NCBI RefSeq assembly: GCF_002088975.1
Contig: NZ_NCST01000116.1
Location: forward strand, 124,001-188,000
Source of the DNA: Henriciella aquimarina
GTDB lineage: Bacteria > Pseudomonadota > Alphaproteobacteria > Caulobacterales > Hyphomonadaceae
DNA: 64,000 nucleotides
Reading direction: 5' to 3'
How positions within the stretch are numbered: position 1 is the first letter of the stretch; every line of letters begins with the position of its first letter. The translations under genes and the position numbers were made by a program. The notes under the pieces are model-generated. The model saw only the letters and a program-made list of their open reading frames with translations, was not told the origin of the DNA and did no database searches. Positions 35,358-44,875 of this stretch are shown in pieces.

Positions 35358-36128
35358 ATGACTGCATCGAATGGCCTTGTCGCCCTGACATCCGGCGGGC
35401 CGCACAGCTGGATCATGATCAACGCCCTGCGCGAGCGCTTTGGCGACTTTCCCGTCATCATGGAAGAGGGCGAACCGGCCTCGAAACTGTGGCGCCGCCG
35501 CCTGAAACTGCTGGGGCCGCTCAAGGTGGCGAGCATGCAGGCCGCCCGCCTGCCGATGAAACTCACCAAGCGCGGCACCGATGAGGTGATCTCCAGGATC
35601 ATCGCTGACGAAGGGCTGCAACCCGAGCCTGCCGAGGCCGCAGAGATCATCCCCGTGTCGTCGGTCAATTCCGAGGCCTGCCGTGAAGCGCTGCTGCAGA
35701 TAGGTCCGAAGGCCGTCTTCGTGGTGTCGACCCGCATGATCGGCAAGAAGACGCTGGCCAGCGTGGACGCGCCTTTCATCAACTATCATTCCGGCATCAA
35801 CCCGGCCTATCGCGGCATGTTTGGCGGCTATTTCGCGCTCGCCAACGGGGAGCCGGAACACTTTGGCGCCACTGTCCATCTCGTCGACGAGGGCGTCGAT
35901 ACAGGCGGGATCCTCTACCAGTCACACCTGCAGCCCGCCCCGCGCGACAACTTCCACACCTATCTCTGGCGTCTGGCCGCCGGCAGCCGCGACATCACCG
36001 TCAAGGCGGTGGAAGACGCCCTGTCCGGCAAGCTCAGCCCCATCCACGTCAACCTGCCATCCCGGCAATGGTTCGCGCCGACACTTGGCGGCTATCTCTG
36101 GGCCGGGCTCAGCCGCGGCGTGTGGTAA
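35358..36128 (+). CDS. formyltransferase-fold protein
   Basis: A 256-residue protein of the formyl transferase superfamily (GART/Fmt-like). The catalytic region is recognisable in the INYHSGINPAYRG block (Asn/His, then the conserved loop) and in GATVHLVDEGVDTGGILYQ with the key Asp. It is shorter than methionyl-tRNA formyltransferase and longer than PurN, so it may formylate an amino-sugar or amine. GGAGG sits seven bases before the ATG at 35358. It follows glmM by 60 bases and overlaps the end of tilS by 20 bases. The substrate is unknown. Confidence 0.82.
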   Translation: MTASNGLVALTSGGPHSWIMINALRERFGDFPVIMEEGEPASKLWRRRLKLLGPLKVASMQAARLPMKLTKRGTDEVISRIIADEGLQPEPAEAAEIIPVSSVNSEACREALLQIGPKAVFVVSTRMIGKKTLASVDAPFINYHSGINPAYRGMFGGYFALANGEPEHFGATVHLVDEGVDTGGILYQSHLQPAPRDNFHTYLWRLAAGSRDITVKAVEDALSGKLSPIHVNLPSRQWFAPTLGGYLWAGLSRGVW

Positions 36129-37320
36129 GCCCGTCCGGCGCTGACGCCCCGCAAAACTCTGCCGCAAATCCGGCGCCTGCCCGCAGACAGGCCGCCCAAT
36201 GCGCCAGGCGCGCTCCGATGATCTCGTGGAAAGCCTCATCCTCGGGCATGGTCTGGCGCACCAGGAAAGGGCGCTCCTCGATAGAGGCCGGGTGGTTGGT
36301 GCGGACATACCGCCCGTCCCACACGCCGTTTTCCCATTGAAGCTGCGCCTCGCCCGGGTCGCGGCCGACGAGCAGCATGTTTCCTCGCCGCTGAAGCCAG
36401 GCCCCGCCAAGCGTCTGGCGTGTCTCCGGCCCACCGCCCTGCAGCATTGCGACAAACTGCTGAAGCTTCGCATGATCGGGCGGGCTGTCGCTGCCGGAGG
36501 CTGCCTGCAGCGCCACTTTCACAAGCTGTCCGCAGGCCCGGGCGCTTTCGGGCAATCCCTCCATCTCCATCAGACCGGAGGCGTGGACCCGCGTGCATTG
36601 CTCAATGTCCCCGGCCAGTTGCATGTCCTCGCGCGCGCGCAGCAACAGCGCATCGCCCAGCACGGCCTCAAGCGCCCGGCCCTCCGGCAGGGCGCGGGCC
36701 AGCTTGCGCACGCGCACGCGTTCATAGTGCGCAGCCTCATTGCTCGGATCGCTGATCCAGGCCGCACCCTCAGCCTGCAGCCAGGTCTGCAAGGCCTCCC
36801 GGCGTGTCGCAATCAGCGGCCGGGCAAGGGTCAGGCCCCGTCCTTCCGGCCAGACAGGCGAGACCGAAACCGGCATTGGCCCGACCGCCCCGGTGAGCCC
36901 GGTCGGCCGCGCCAGCCGCATGAGAAAGGTTTCCTCGACGTCGCTCCGCGTATGCCCCAGCAGGAGAAGGCTCGCCTCGGCCTCACGAGCCGCCTCTGCC
37001 AACAGCCCATGACGCGCCCGACGCGCCGCTGATTGCCCGGCCTTGTCTATCGGTCTCCATTTCAGCGCGCGGGCCTCATGGCCCATCCGGCTAGCCAGAG
37101 CGACCACATGGCGGACTTCCTCGCCCGCTTCCAGGCGTAGGCCATGATCCACCGACAAAATGAGGAGGTGCCGCCCCGCATCTCTTGCCCAGCGGTCTGC
37201 AAATTTCAGGAGGGCGAGTGAATCGCTGCCGCCAGAAACACCAATGGCGACAGGGCCTATATGATGTCCTGCCGCCATCCGGTCGATCAGATGAGGAATA
37301 TGCCCGTCTAGCTGCTGCAA
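36109..37320 (-). CDS. tilS: tRNA(Ile)-lysidine synthase
   Basis: Adds lysine to C34 of tRNA-Ile(CAU), changing it to read AUA. The PP-loop is SGGSDSLALL (about 29-38), preceded by the usual helix LDGHIPHLIDRMAAGHH. The LLLGHTRSDVEETFLMRLAR block is typical of the family. The start is uncertain: a TTG at 37320 keeps the N-terminal helix and overlaps cpoB by 13 bases; the first ATG is at 37278. The product is about 403 residues. It ends a tol-pal run, as in many relatives, but ftsH does not follow. Confidence 0.9.
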   Translation of the reverse strand: MQQLDGHIPHLIDRMAAGHHIGPVAIGVSGGSDSLALLKFADRWARDAGRHLLILSVDHGLRLEAGEEVRHVVALASRMGHEARALKWRPIDKAGQSAARRARHGLLAEAAREAEASLLLLGHTRSDVEETFLMRLARPTGLTGAVGPMPVSVSPVWPEGRGLTLARPLIATRREALQTWLQAEGAAWISDPSNEAAHYERVRVRKLARALPEGRALEAVLGDALLLRAREDMQLAGDIEQCTRVHASGLMEMEGLPESARACGQLVKVALQAASGSDSPPDHAKLQQFVAMLQGGGPETRQTLGGAWLQRRGNMLLVGRDPGEAQLQWENGVWDGRYVRTNHPASIEERPFLVRQTMPEDEAFHEIIGARLAHWAACLRAGAGFAAEFCGASAPDGLTTRRG

Positions 37321-38270
37321 CCGGCCAGCTTGCGCTGCTGATCGGCGATGCGGTGGGTCACATCCGACACATCCGGATATTGCTGGTCCAGAATGTCGAG
37401 CGCATTGCACGCTTTTGCATTGTCGCCCAGCAGGCGCATGGAGCGGGCAAGCTTCACCAGCGCATCGGGCACGCGCTTGTCCTCGGGATAATTGCGGATC
37501 ATCGTGGTATAGGCTTGGCCGGACTCGGCATAGGCTTCCTGCTGGAAGAGCGATTCTGCCAGCCAGTACTGGGCTTCACCGGCCTGCGGATCGTCGCCGA
37601 AGCGCTGCAGGAAGGCCCGGAAAGCGGTTTCCGCCCCCTCGAAATCGAACTGCAGCAGGCGGGACTTGGCCTCGGCAAAGAGCGGACCGGCCTCACCAGG
37701 CAGATCGCTCGCCTGGAGCGTACCGAGCGAGCCCTGCTGCTGCGGATTTGCGCCATTGCCGCCGCCAAGCGCGGCCCCGTCATTGCTGCGGGACACCACA
37801 CGGCTTGCGTCTCCATTGTCGGCTGCCGACGCCGTCTCACGCGGCTCGGACGGTTCACCGGCCGGGCCCGCATTTCCGGTCTGGACGCCAGCGCCTTCGC
37901 CCGACATCACCATGCTTTTCAGCGTGTCGATCTGGTCTTCAAGCGTGCTGACCCGACTATTGAGGCGCTCATTCTCCTTGTTCAGGGACTCGATGGCCGA
38001 TCCGATACGCGAATCGTCTTCCTGAAGCCGGCTGGCTTCATCGCGCGACTGCGACAGCAGGAATTCCAGTGTCTCGAGTTTGCCATTAAGGTCGGCGACC
38101 TCATCCTGCAGCCGCTGCATTTCCAGGCCCTGCTGGGCGTTCTGCTGGCGCAGCTCGGTCATTTCTGCGGCCAGGCCACTCGTCGTGGCACCCCGCGATT
38201 GCGCCTGAACGGTCGGTGTCATGCAGGCGAAAGCAAGGAGTATTCCGGTTGCCGTGAGCAGTCGGTTCAT
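37308..38270 (-). CDS. cpoB: Tol-Pal system coordinator of cell wall constriction
   Basis: Also called YbgF: a periplasmic protein that links Tol-Pal to peptidoglycan synthases during division. The 320-residue product has a signal peptide (MNRLLTATGILLAFACMTPTVQA), a coiled coil (about 30-110: MTELRQQNAQQGLEMQRLQDE), a Gly/Ser/Asn linker, and C-terminal TPRs (about 195-315: FDFEGAETAFRAFLQRFGDD and YWLAESLFQQEAYAES). The start at 38270 gives the signal peptide. It is downstream of pal, separated by a terminator-like hairpin. Confidence 0.93.
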   Translation of the reverse strand: MNRLLTATGILLAFACMTPTVQAQSRGATTSGLAAEMTELRQQNAQQGLEMQRLQDEVADLNGKLETLEFLLSQSRDEASRLQEDDSRIGSAIESLNKENERLNSRVSTLEDQIDTLKSMVMSGEGAGVQTGNAGPAGEPSEPRETASAADNGDASRVVSRSNDGAALGGGNGANPQQQGSLGTLQASDLPGEAGPLFAEAKSRLLQFDFEGAETAFRAFLQRFGDDPQAGEAQYWLAESLFQQEAYAESGQAYTTMIRNYPEDKRVPDALVKLARSMRLLGDNAKACNALDILDQQYPDVSDVTHRIADQQRKLAGCSS

Positions 38271-38313
38271 ATCGTCAAAACTCCACAATTGCGCATTCCC
38301 ATATGCGCATATG

Positions 38314-38345
38314 AAAAAGCCGGGGCCAAATTATGGCGCCCGGCT
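38314..38345 (-). terminator. intrinsic terminator between pal and cpoB
   Basis: Read on the minus strand, AGCCGGGCGCC pairs with GGCCCCGGCT (one bulged C) around ATAATTT, followed by five T. It lies 26 bases after the pal stop and would end or weaken the tol-pal transcript before cpoB-tilS. A 14-bp palindrome CATATGCGCATATG adjoins it at 38300-38313. Confidence 0.78.
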
Positions 38346-38370
38346 CAATCATTACAGGTGACACACTGTC

Positions 38371-38931
38371 TTAGCTGGAGGCAGCGCCCGACATGATTTG
38401 CGTGAAACCGTTGCGGTTCAGGGCCCAGGCGGCCTGGTTGGATTCCGTCGCGATCGGACGTTCCTTGCCGTAGGACACCGTTTCGATGCGGGCCGGGTCG
38501 ACGCCGAGGCTTACCAGATAGTTCTTCACGGTGTTGGCGCGGCGCTCGCCGAGGGCGAGGTTGTATTCGCGCGTGCCGCGCTCATCGCAGTTACCGGCGA
38601 CGAGGATGCGCACACCTGGATAGGATTCCAGCCAGGCGGCCTGACGCTGCAGGATTTCCTGGTCGTCCTGGTCGAGGCGATACTGGTCGAGATCGAAATA
38701 GACACGGTCACCGACGTTCACGGTGAAGTCCTCGATCGAGCCGGCAGCGGGGCCGGCGTCCATGACGCGCTTCGGCTCTTCGATGTCGGACTCGTCGACC
38801 GGCTCAGTCTGAGCGGTATCGTTCGAAACCGGCGCCGTATCGGCCACAGGTTCGGGTTCGGGCTTTGAAGCACATGCTGCTGCGCCGAAAATCAGGGCAA
38901 TGGCAGCGCTGGACATTACAGTACGACGCAT
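38371..38931 (-). CDS. pal: peptidoglycan-associated lipoprotein
   Basis: Outer-membrane lipoprotein that binds peptidoglycan and TolB. The 186-residue product has a lipoprotein signal (lipobox AACAS), an acidic Pro/Glu-rich linker, and an OmpA-type domain (about 70-180) with VYFDLDQYRLDQDDQEIL and GNCDERGTREYNLALGERRA, including the conserved peptidoglycan-binding Asp and Arg. AAGGAG precedes the ATG. It is separated from tolB by 135 bases. Confidence 0.97.
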   Translation of the reverse strand: MRRTVMSSAAIALIFGAAACASKPEPEPVADTAPVSNDTAQTEPVDESDIEEPKRVMDAGPAAGSIEDFTVNVGDRVYFDLDQYRLDQDDQEILQRQAAWLESYPGVRILVAGNCDERGTREYNLALGERRANTVKNYLVSLGVDPARIETVSYGKERPIATESNQAAWALNRNGFTQIMSGAASS

Positions 38932-39066
38932 TTGATACTCCTTGCTATGGTCGTTCAGCGAGGGCGTTTAATCGCTGATTTTGTCAACTTCGTGGCTATT
39001 GAATCCCAACCTGTACAGCCCCCGACTTGTGGTATTTTCACCACAATTGCCACAGATCGCAAGGGA

Positions 39067-40422
39067 TCAATTCAAAAGAGGCGACCAAGCCGGGTCAGAT
39101 GCCTCTGTCGGGGTCGGAACCTGCCGCAAATTCCGGCCTGTCAGGTCGACTGACCAAAGTTTGCGCGGTCCGCCGGCATAAGGCTCCCGTGCGAAGATGA
39201 TGACGCGTCCGTTCGGCGACCAGGCCGGACCTTCATCCAGGTAGGATTCGGTCAGCAGGCGCTCGCCTTCCCCGTCAGTGCCGATGACCCCGATATGGAA
39301 CTTGCCGCGCAGCTGCTTGGTGAAGGCGATAAGGTCGCCGCGCGGGCTCCAGACCGGGGCGGAATAGGCGCCCGAGCCGAAGGTGATGCGGCAGACCGTG
39401 TCGCGCCCGCCCGACGGGCAGGTCAGCGGCGAGCCGTCGACATTCATGATGTAGAGCTGCGGGCTGCCGCCGCGGTCGGACGTAAAGACGACCTGACGCC
39501 CGTCCGGCGACATGGACGGTGAGACGTCGATGTTCGGATTGTCCGTCAGCCGGCGCATCTCCTGGGTGACAAGATCACGGATGTAGATGTCGGAGTTGCC
39601 ATTATTGGCCTTGGTCATCAGCACCGATTCGCCATCGCGCGAGAAGCGCGGGGCAAAGGTCTTGATGTCGCCGAGCACTTCCTGACGGCCATTCTGGATA
39701 TCGAAAAGATAGACGCGCGGCTCCTGATTCTCATACGACATGTAGGTAATCTGCTGGTTCGACGGCGAGAAACGCGGCGACAGGACCAGATTGTTGTCGG
39801 TGGTGAGATATTTCACGTTCGCGCCGTCGGAATCCATGATGGCCAGCCGCGTCTTGCGGGCATCCTTCGGGCCGGTCTCGGCAATATAGACGATGCGCGT
39901 ATCGAAATACGGGTCTTCCCCGGTCAGGCGCGAATAGATCGTGTCGGCAATCTTGTGCGCGATACGGCGCCAGTCTTCCGGCTTGGCGGTAAAGCGCCGT
40001 CCGGCCTGGCCTTCGAGGCGCATGACTTCCTCGCCATAGACATCCCAGAGCCGCACCGAGGCGCGGATGAACTCGACGCCCTCGACTGTGACGGTATCGA
40101 CTTCGCCGACAACCAGCGCATCGGTCTGGATGATCTTCCAGTCGGCAAAGCGCGGCTGGGTGTCGATCGACAGGTCGCGCTGGATATGCGCACTCTCAGG
40201 CGTGATGGTGAACAGGCCGGTGGAGATGAGGTCGTTCTGGACGACTTCGGTAATCTCGGCGGCGAGCTGGGAATCGGCCCCGCCGGAGACCTCGAAGGTC
40301 GGAATGGCAAGCGGGGTCGGCTTCAGCACCCCTTCGGAAATGTTCACCGTCACCTCGGCCTTCGCGGCCGGGATCAGGGCGAGCAGACCCGTCAGGACTG
40401 CAACAGTCATAAGTCTCAGCAT
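39067..40422 (-). CDS. tolB: Tol-Pal system protein TolB
   Basis: Periplasmic beta-propeller that contacts Pal and TolA. The 451-residue product has a signal peptide (MLRLMTVAVLTGLLALIPAAKA), an N-terminal alpha/beta domain (about 22-165), and WD/TolB repeats (about 170-445), e.g. SPRFSPSNQQITYMSYE, SPSMSPDGRQVVFTSDRGG and APVWSPRGDLIAFTK. Length is normal. It starts 27 bases after the tolA stop. Confidence 0.97.
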   Translation of the reverse strand: MLRLMTVAVLTGLLALIPAAKAEVTVNISEGVLKPTPLAIPTFEVSGGADSQLAAEITEVVQNDLISTGLFTITPESAHIQRDLSIDTQPRFADWKIIQTDALVVGEVDTVTVEGVEFIRASVRLWDVYGEEVMRLEGQAGRRFTAKPEDWRRIAHKIADTIYSRLTGEDPYFDTRIVYIAETGPKDARKTRLAIMDSDGANVKYLTTDNNLVLSPRFSPSNQQITYMSYENQEPRVYLFDIQNGRQEVLGDIKTFAPRFSRDGESVLMTKANNGNSDIYIRDLVTQEMRRLTDNPNIDVSPSMSPDGRQVVFTSDRGGSPQLYIMNVDGSPLTCPSGGRDTVCRITFGSGAYSAPVWSPRGDLIAFTKQLRGKFHIGVIGTDGEGERLLTESYLDEGPAWSPNGRVIIFAREPYAGGPRKLWSVDLTGRNLRQVPTPTEASDPAWSPLLN

Positions 40423-40449
40423 GTTTGGCTCCTCGCCTCGTTCACCTTG

Positions 40450-41379
40450 TTAGCGGCCCTCGAACCCGGGACCGAGATTGATATTCGCGACTTTCCACAA
40501 CTCATAATCGTCCCGCGGCAGCCGGTAGGGCTGGCATTTCCGGACGGCGCGCAAGGCGCGTTCGATGGCCAGCGACATGGACCGGTCGCCAATCGGGGCC
40601 CGTGACGGACGCACCAGATCCAGGTCTGTAACGTTTCCTTCCGCATCCAGTTCAGCTCGCAGGCTGATATTGAGCCGTTCCGGCTTTGGCTGGTCGGCCA
40701 CGCCATCCCAACACGGATAGACCTGGTTGTACAAAAGCTGCTCGATCCGGACCGTATTGGCCGAGCGGTCGCCAGCCCCCTTGCGCGGCTCCTGGGCCGG
40801 CGGGGTCTCGTCGAGCAGGCGCTTCTGCTCCTGCGGCGGCGGCTGGCTGGCACGCTTGGTCTCGCGCTCCGACTTGAAGGTCGAATCCGCATCATCGAGG
40901 AAGCTGTCGAGCGAGCTCTTCTCGCTCTTTTTCGGATTGGGCGGCTCGGGCAGGTCGGGTTTCGGCTTTTCCGGCTCTTCTTCCTCAGGTTCCGGTTCGG
41001 CCTCTTCCTCTTCCGGCTCTTCGTCGAGATCCGGCATCACCTCTTCGTCTTCCGGCTCAGGCGGGGCGGCCTCGCTGGCCGTGGCCACCTCATCCTCGGG
41101 CAGGTCGCGCGGATCAAGCTCCTCGACGACCGGCTCATCGCTTTCCTCTTCCGGCGGCGGGGTCGGCTCCGGCTCTTCCTCGGGCTCGGGCTCCGGCGCG
41201 TCTTCCGGCGGCTCGACCACCGGGGCGACATTCGTCAGCTCGCCCACATCGACCAGGTCAACCGGCACAATGACGAATTCATCCTCGCGCGCCGTCGTGC
41301 CGACATAGGGCCATGCGAGATAGCCCGCACCGATGACGGCGGCATGCAGGAGAAGAGAGGCGGGGAGGCCGCGGATCAT
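40450..41379 (-). CDS. tolA: Tol-Pal system protein TolA
   Basis: Energy-coupled link from TolQR to TolB/Pal. The 309-residue product has one N-terminal membrane helix (SLLLHAAVIGAGYLAWPYVG), a central very acidic Pro/Glu region (about 55-150) in place of the Ala/Lys helix of enteric TolA, and a C-terminal TonB-like domain (about 205-305: LLYNQVYPCWDGVADQPKPE). The acidic Pro-Glu linker is typical of the alphaproteobacterial form. It lies three bases after tolR. Confidence 0.93.
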   Translation of the reverse strand: MIRGLPASLLLHAAVIGAGYLAWPYVGTTAREDEFVIVPVDLVDVGELTNVAPVVEPPEDAPEPEPEEEPEPTPPPEEESDEPVVEELDPRDLPEDEVATASEAAPPEPEDEEVMPDLDEEPEEEEAEPEPEEEEPEKPKPDLPEPPNPKKSEKSSLDSFLDDADSTFKSERETKRASQPPPQEQKRLLDETPPAQEPRKGAGDRSANTVRIEQLLYNQVYPCWDGVADQPKPERLNISLRAELDAEGNVTDLDLVRPSRAPIGDRSMSLAIERALRAVRKCQPYRLPRDDYELWKVANINLGPGFEGR

Positions 41380-41382
41380 CGT

Positions 41383-41823
41383 CTATTGATTCGCCTTCGG
41401 GTCCGTGACGAGCGCGATATTGCGGAAGCCGGCGCGCTGCATGCGCGTCATCAGGTCCATCACGCCCCCATAATTGACGCCCTCATCGGCGCGCAGATAG
41501 ATCCGCTCCTCATAGCCCTCGCCGGCAATGGCCAGCAGGGTCGAGACGAGCTCGTCCGGCGCGACCTGGGTGTCCTGAATGAAGATCTCACCATTGGTCT
41601 TCAGCGAGACGGACAGGGGCTGCGATTTCGGCGCCTGGAGATTGTCCGCCGAAGCTTTCGGCAGGGACACCTCCACCCCGGTCGTCAGCAGCGGCGCGGT
41701 GATCATGAAGACGATCAGCAACACCAGCATGACATCGACCAGCGGCGTGACATTGATTTCGGCGGCCAGCCCGCGGCGCCCGCGCTTGCCGCCTCTCGAT
41801 CCGGATGCCCAGCTTCCTGCCAT
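41383..41823 (-). CDS. tolR: Tol-Pal system protein TolR
   Basis: Proton-channel partner of TolQ, of the ExbD/TolR family. The 146-residue product has one membrane helix ([17 protein letters not shown], with the conserved proton-path Asp in LVDVML), the preceding [11 protein letters not shown] block, and a periplasmic domain (about 60-140). It lies three bases after tolQ and three before tolA. Confidence 0.97.
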   Translation of the reverse strand: MAGSWASGSRGGKRGRRGLAAEINVTPLVDVMLVLLIVFMITAPLLTTGVEVSLPKASADNLQAPKSQPLSVSLKTNGEIFIQDTQVAPDELVSTLLAIAGEGYEERIYLRADEGVNYGGVMDLMTRMQRAGFRNIALVTDPKANQ

Positions 41824-41826
41824 GGC

Positions 41827-42573
<747 letters not shown>

Positions 42574-42758
42574 GAAAATCCTCTTGTTCTGTGCATCAGT
42601 CGCTGCACGATCAGGCGCAGCCGGGTGGGGCCATGAATGGCAAGCTCCCCCCATATCCAATGAGAATCGGGCGGAAACTTGACGCCACTGGCAATCATGG
42701 CAGCGGGCGCAGCAATGAGGCGATCTGGTTAATGATTTGTCAGTAAACGCCCAGGCTT

Positions 42759-43202
42759 TCAGCGCTGGAAGACATAAGAGGCCAGCTTTTCGACCACATC
42801 GGGGATCGGACGGCGCGGACGGCCATCGGCATGGATCATCACGGCCGTAATATCAGCTTCCGCGATCACCTCGTCGCCGCGCAAGGCGGTCTGCTGGAAC
42901 AGCACGCGTACCCCCTTGGTGCCCATATAGCGCGAGCGAATCATCAGCTCATCATCGATCCGGGCGGCGCGCTTATAGTCGACATTCACATTGGTCAGCG
43001 TAAAGGCCGCCGGATCCGGGCGCGACAAGAGATCCTGATGCGAGACCCCTGCATCGCGCAGGAACTCCGAGCGCCCACGCTCGAAGAAGCGCAGATAATT
43101 GGCGTGATACACCATGCCGGTGAAGTCGGTGTCTTCATAATAGATCCGCACCCGCAGCCAGTGCTGACGCTCGGCATCGAAGGGGGAAGCCGCGCCCGTC
43201 AT
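42759..43202 (-). CDS. ybgC: acyl-CoA thioester hydrolase YbgC
   Basis: A 147-residue hotdog thioesterase of the 4-hydroxybenzoyl-CoA thioesterase group, usually first in tol-pal operons. The catalytic Asp region is YYEDTDFTGMVYHANYLRFFERGRSEFL. It starts two bases after the purH stop, so here it is joined to the purH transcript, while tolQ lies 185 bases further on. Confidence 0.95.
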   Translation of the reverse strand: MTGAASPFDAERQHWLRVRIYYEDTDFTGMVYHANYLRFFERGRSEFLRDAGVSHQDLLSRPDPAAFTLTNVNVDYKRAARIDDELMIRSRYMGTKGVRVLFQQTALRGDEVIAEADITAVMIHADGRPRRPIPDVVEKLASYVFQR

Positions 43203-43204
43203 CT

Positions 43205-44791
43205 CTAGTGCCGGAAATGCCGCATGCCGGTGAAGACCATGGCGAGCCCGGCCTCGTTGGCTGCCTCGATCACCTTGTCGTCACGGATCGAGCCGCCCGG
43301 CTGGATCACGGCCGTCGCGCCCGCAGACGCCGCCTGCAGCAGGCCGTCCGGGAAGGGGAAGAAAGCGTCCGAAGCGGCGACGCAGCCCTTGGTGCGCGGC
43401 TCGTCCCAGCCAGCGGCTTCAGCGGCATCCTCGGCCTTGCGCGCGGCTATGCGGGCCGAATCGACCCGGCTCATCTGGCCCGCCCCGATGCCGACCGTGG
43501 CGCCATCCTTGGCATAGACGATGGTGTTCGACTTCACATGCTTGGCGACACGCCAGGCAAAGAGCATGTCTTCCAGCTCTTTCTCGCTCGGCGCGCGCTC
43601 GGTGACGACACGAAGGTCGTCCTTCTCGACGCGGCCGAAGTCCCGGTCCTGCACGAGCAGGCCACCAGCCACCGCCTTTACGAACCGGCCCTTCGCTGCC
43701 GGATCCGGCAGGCCGCTGGTCAGCAGCAGGCGCAGATTCTTCTTCTTCTCGAAGACGGCGAGCGCGCCCTGGTCGGCCCCCGGCGCGATGACGACTTCGG
43801 TGAAGATCTTGGTGATCTCTTCGGCGGTTTCCTCGTCCAGCAGCCGGTTCAGCGCGACAATGCCGCCAAAGGCCGAGGTGGAATCGCAGGCCAGCGCCTC
43901 GCGATAGGCCGCCACCGGGGTTTCGCCCATGGCCACACCACACGGATTGGCATGCTTGATGATGGCAACCGCCGGCGTCTCGTCGCCCAGCTCGCCGATC
44001 AGCTCATAGGCCGCATCGGTGTCGTTGATATTGTTGTAGGAAAGCTCCTTGCCCTGCACCTGACGGGCCGTCGCCACCCCGGCGCGTTTCTCGCCGGTGC
44101 GATAGAAGGCAGCCGCCTGGTGCGGGTTCTCGCCATAGCGCAGCGCCTGGGCGAGGTGACCGCCAAAACCGATCCAGTCCGGCGCGGTCTCTTCAAGCTG
44201 TTGGGCATACCAGCCGGAAATCGCGGCATCATACGCCGCCGTGCGGGCATAGGTCTTGGCCGCCAGCTTGCGGGCATGGGCGCTGGAGACCTCGCCATCC
44301 TGATTGTCCATCTCGGCCAGCACCGAGGCGACATCGTCGGCATCGGTACAGACCGCCACGGAATGCCCGTTCTTGGCAGCCGCCCGCAGCATGGCCGGCC
44401 CGCCAATATCGATATTCTCGATACAGGTGTCGAAATCGGCCCCGGACACGACGGTCGATTCGAACGGGTAGAGATTGATGTAGACCAGATCGATCGGCTG
44501 GATGCCGTGGCGTTCGGCATCCTTTATGTGGCTTTCAAGGTCGCGGCGGTAGAGCAGGCCGCCATGTACCGCCGGGTGAAGCGTCTTGACCCGGCCATCC
44601 ATCATTTCCGGAAAACCGGTCAGATCGGCGACATCGGCGACCTCAAGGCCGGCCTCTTTCAAGGTCCGCGCCGTTCCACCTGTCGAAACGAGCTCAACGC
44701 CATGCGAGGCCAGCCGCTGGGCATATTCGACAAGGCCCTCCTTGTCCGAAACAGACAACAGGGCGCGGCGGATCTTGAACCGGTCGGACAT
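43205..44791 (-). CDS. purH: bifunctional AICAR formyltransferase/IMP cyclohydrolase
   Basis: Carries out the last two steps of de novo IMP synthesis. The 528-residue product has an N-terminal MGS-like IMP cyclohydrolase domain (about 1-150: [35 protein letters not shown]) and the AICAR transformylase domain, with the catalytic KHANPCGVA block and the C-terminal [20 protein letters not shown]. The ATG at 44791 is favoured; a GTG at 44803 adds four residues. It is preceded by the FlaA1-like gene and followed two bases on by ybgC. Confidence 0.98.
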   Translation of the reverse strand: MSDRFKIRRALLSVSDKEGLVEYAQRLASHGVELVSTGGTARTLKEAGLEVADVADLTGFPEMMDGRVKTLHPAVHGGLLYRRDLESHIKDAERHGIQPIDLVYINLYPFESTVVSGADFDTCIENIDIGGPAMLRAAAKNGHSVAVCTDADDVASVLAEMDNQDGEVSSAHARKLAAKTYARTAAYDAAISGWYAQQLEETAPDWIGFGGHLAQALRYGENPHQAAAFYRTGEKRAGVATARQVQGKELSYNNINDTDAAYELIGELGDETPAVAIIKHANPCGVAMGETPVAAYREALACDSTSAFGGIVALNRLLDEETAEEITKIFTEVVIAPGADQGALAVFEKKKNLRLLLTSGLPDPAAKGRFVKAVAGGLLVQDRDFGRVEKDDLRVVTERAPSEKELEDMLFAWRVAKHVKSNTIVYAKDGATVGIGAGQMSRVDSARIAARKAEDAAEAAGWDEPRTKGCVAASDAFFPFPDGLLQAASAGATAVIQPGGSIRDDKVIEAANEAGLAMVFTGMRHFRH

Positions 44792-44875
44792 GGTGGATGG
44801 CACTCTCTGGCAGGCGCTGAAGAACTGGCGCGTGGCGTAGCACGAGTCCGGACAAGGTCAACTCGTCAGCCTGTC

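Noticed and set aside
38300-38313. CATATGCGCATATG palindrome beside the pal terminator
   Set aside because: Short and with a similar word inside the coding region at 59476-59489, so chance cannot be excluded.
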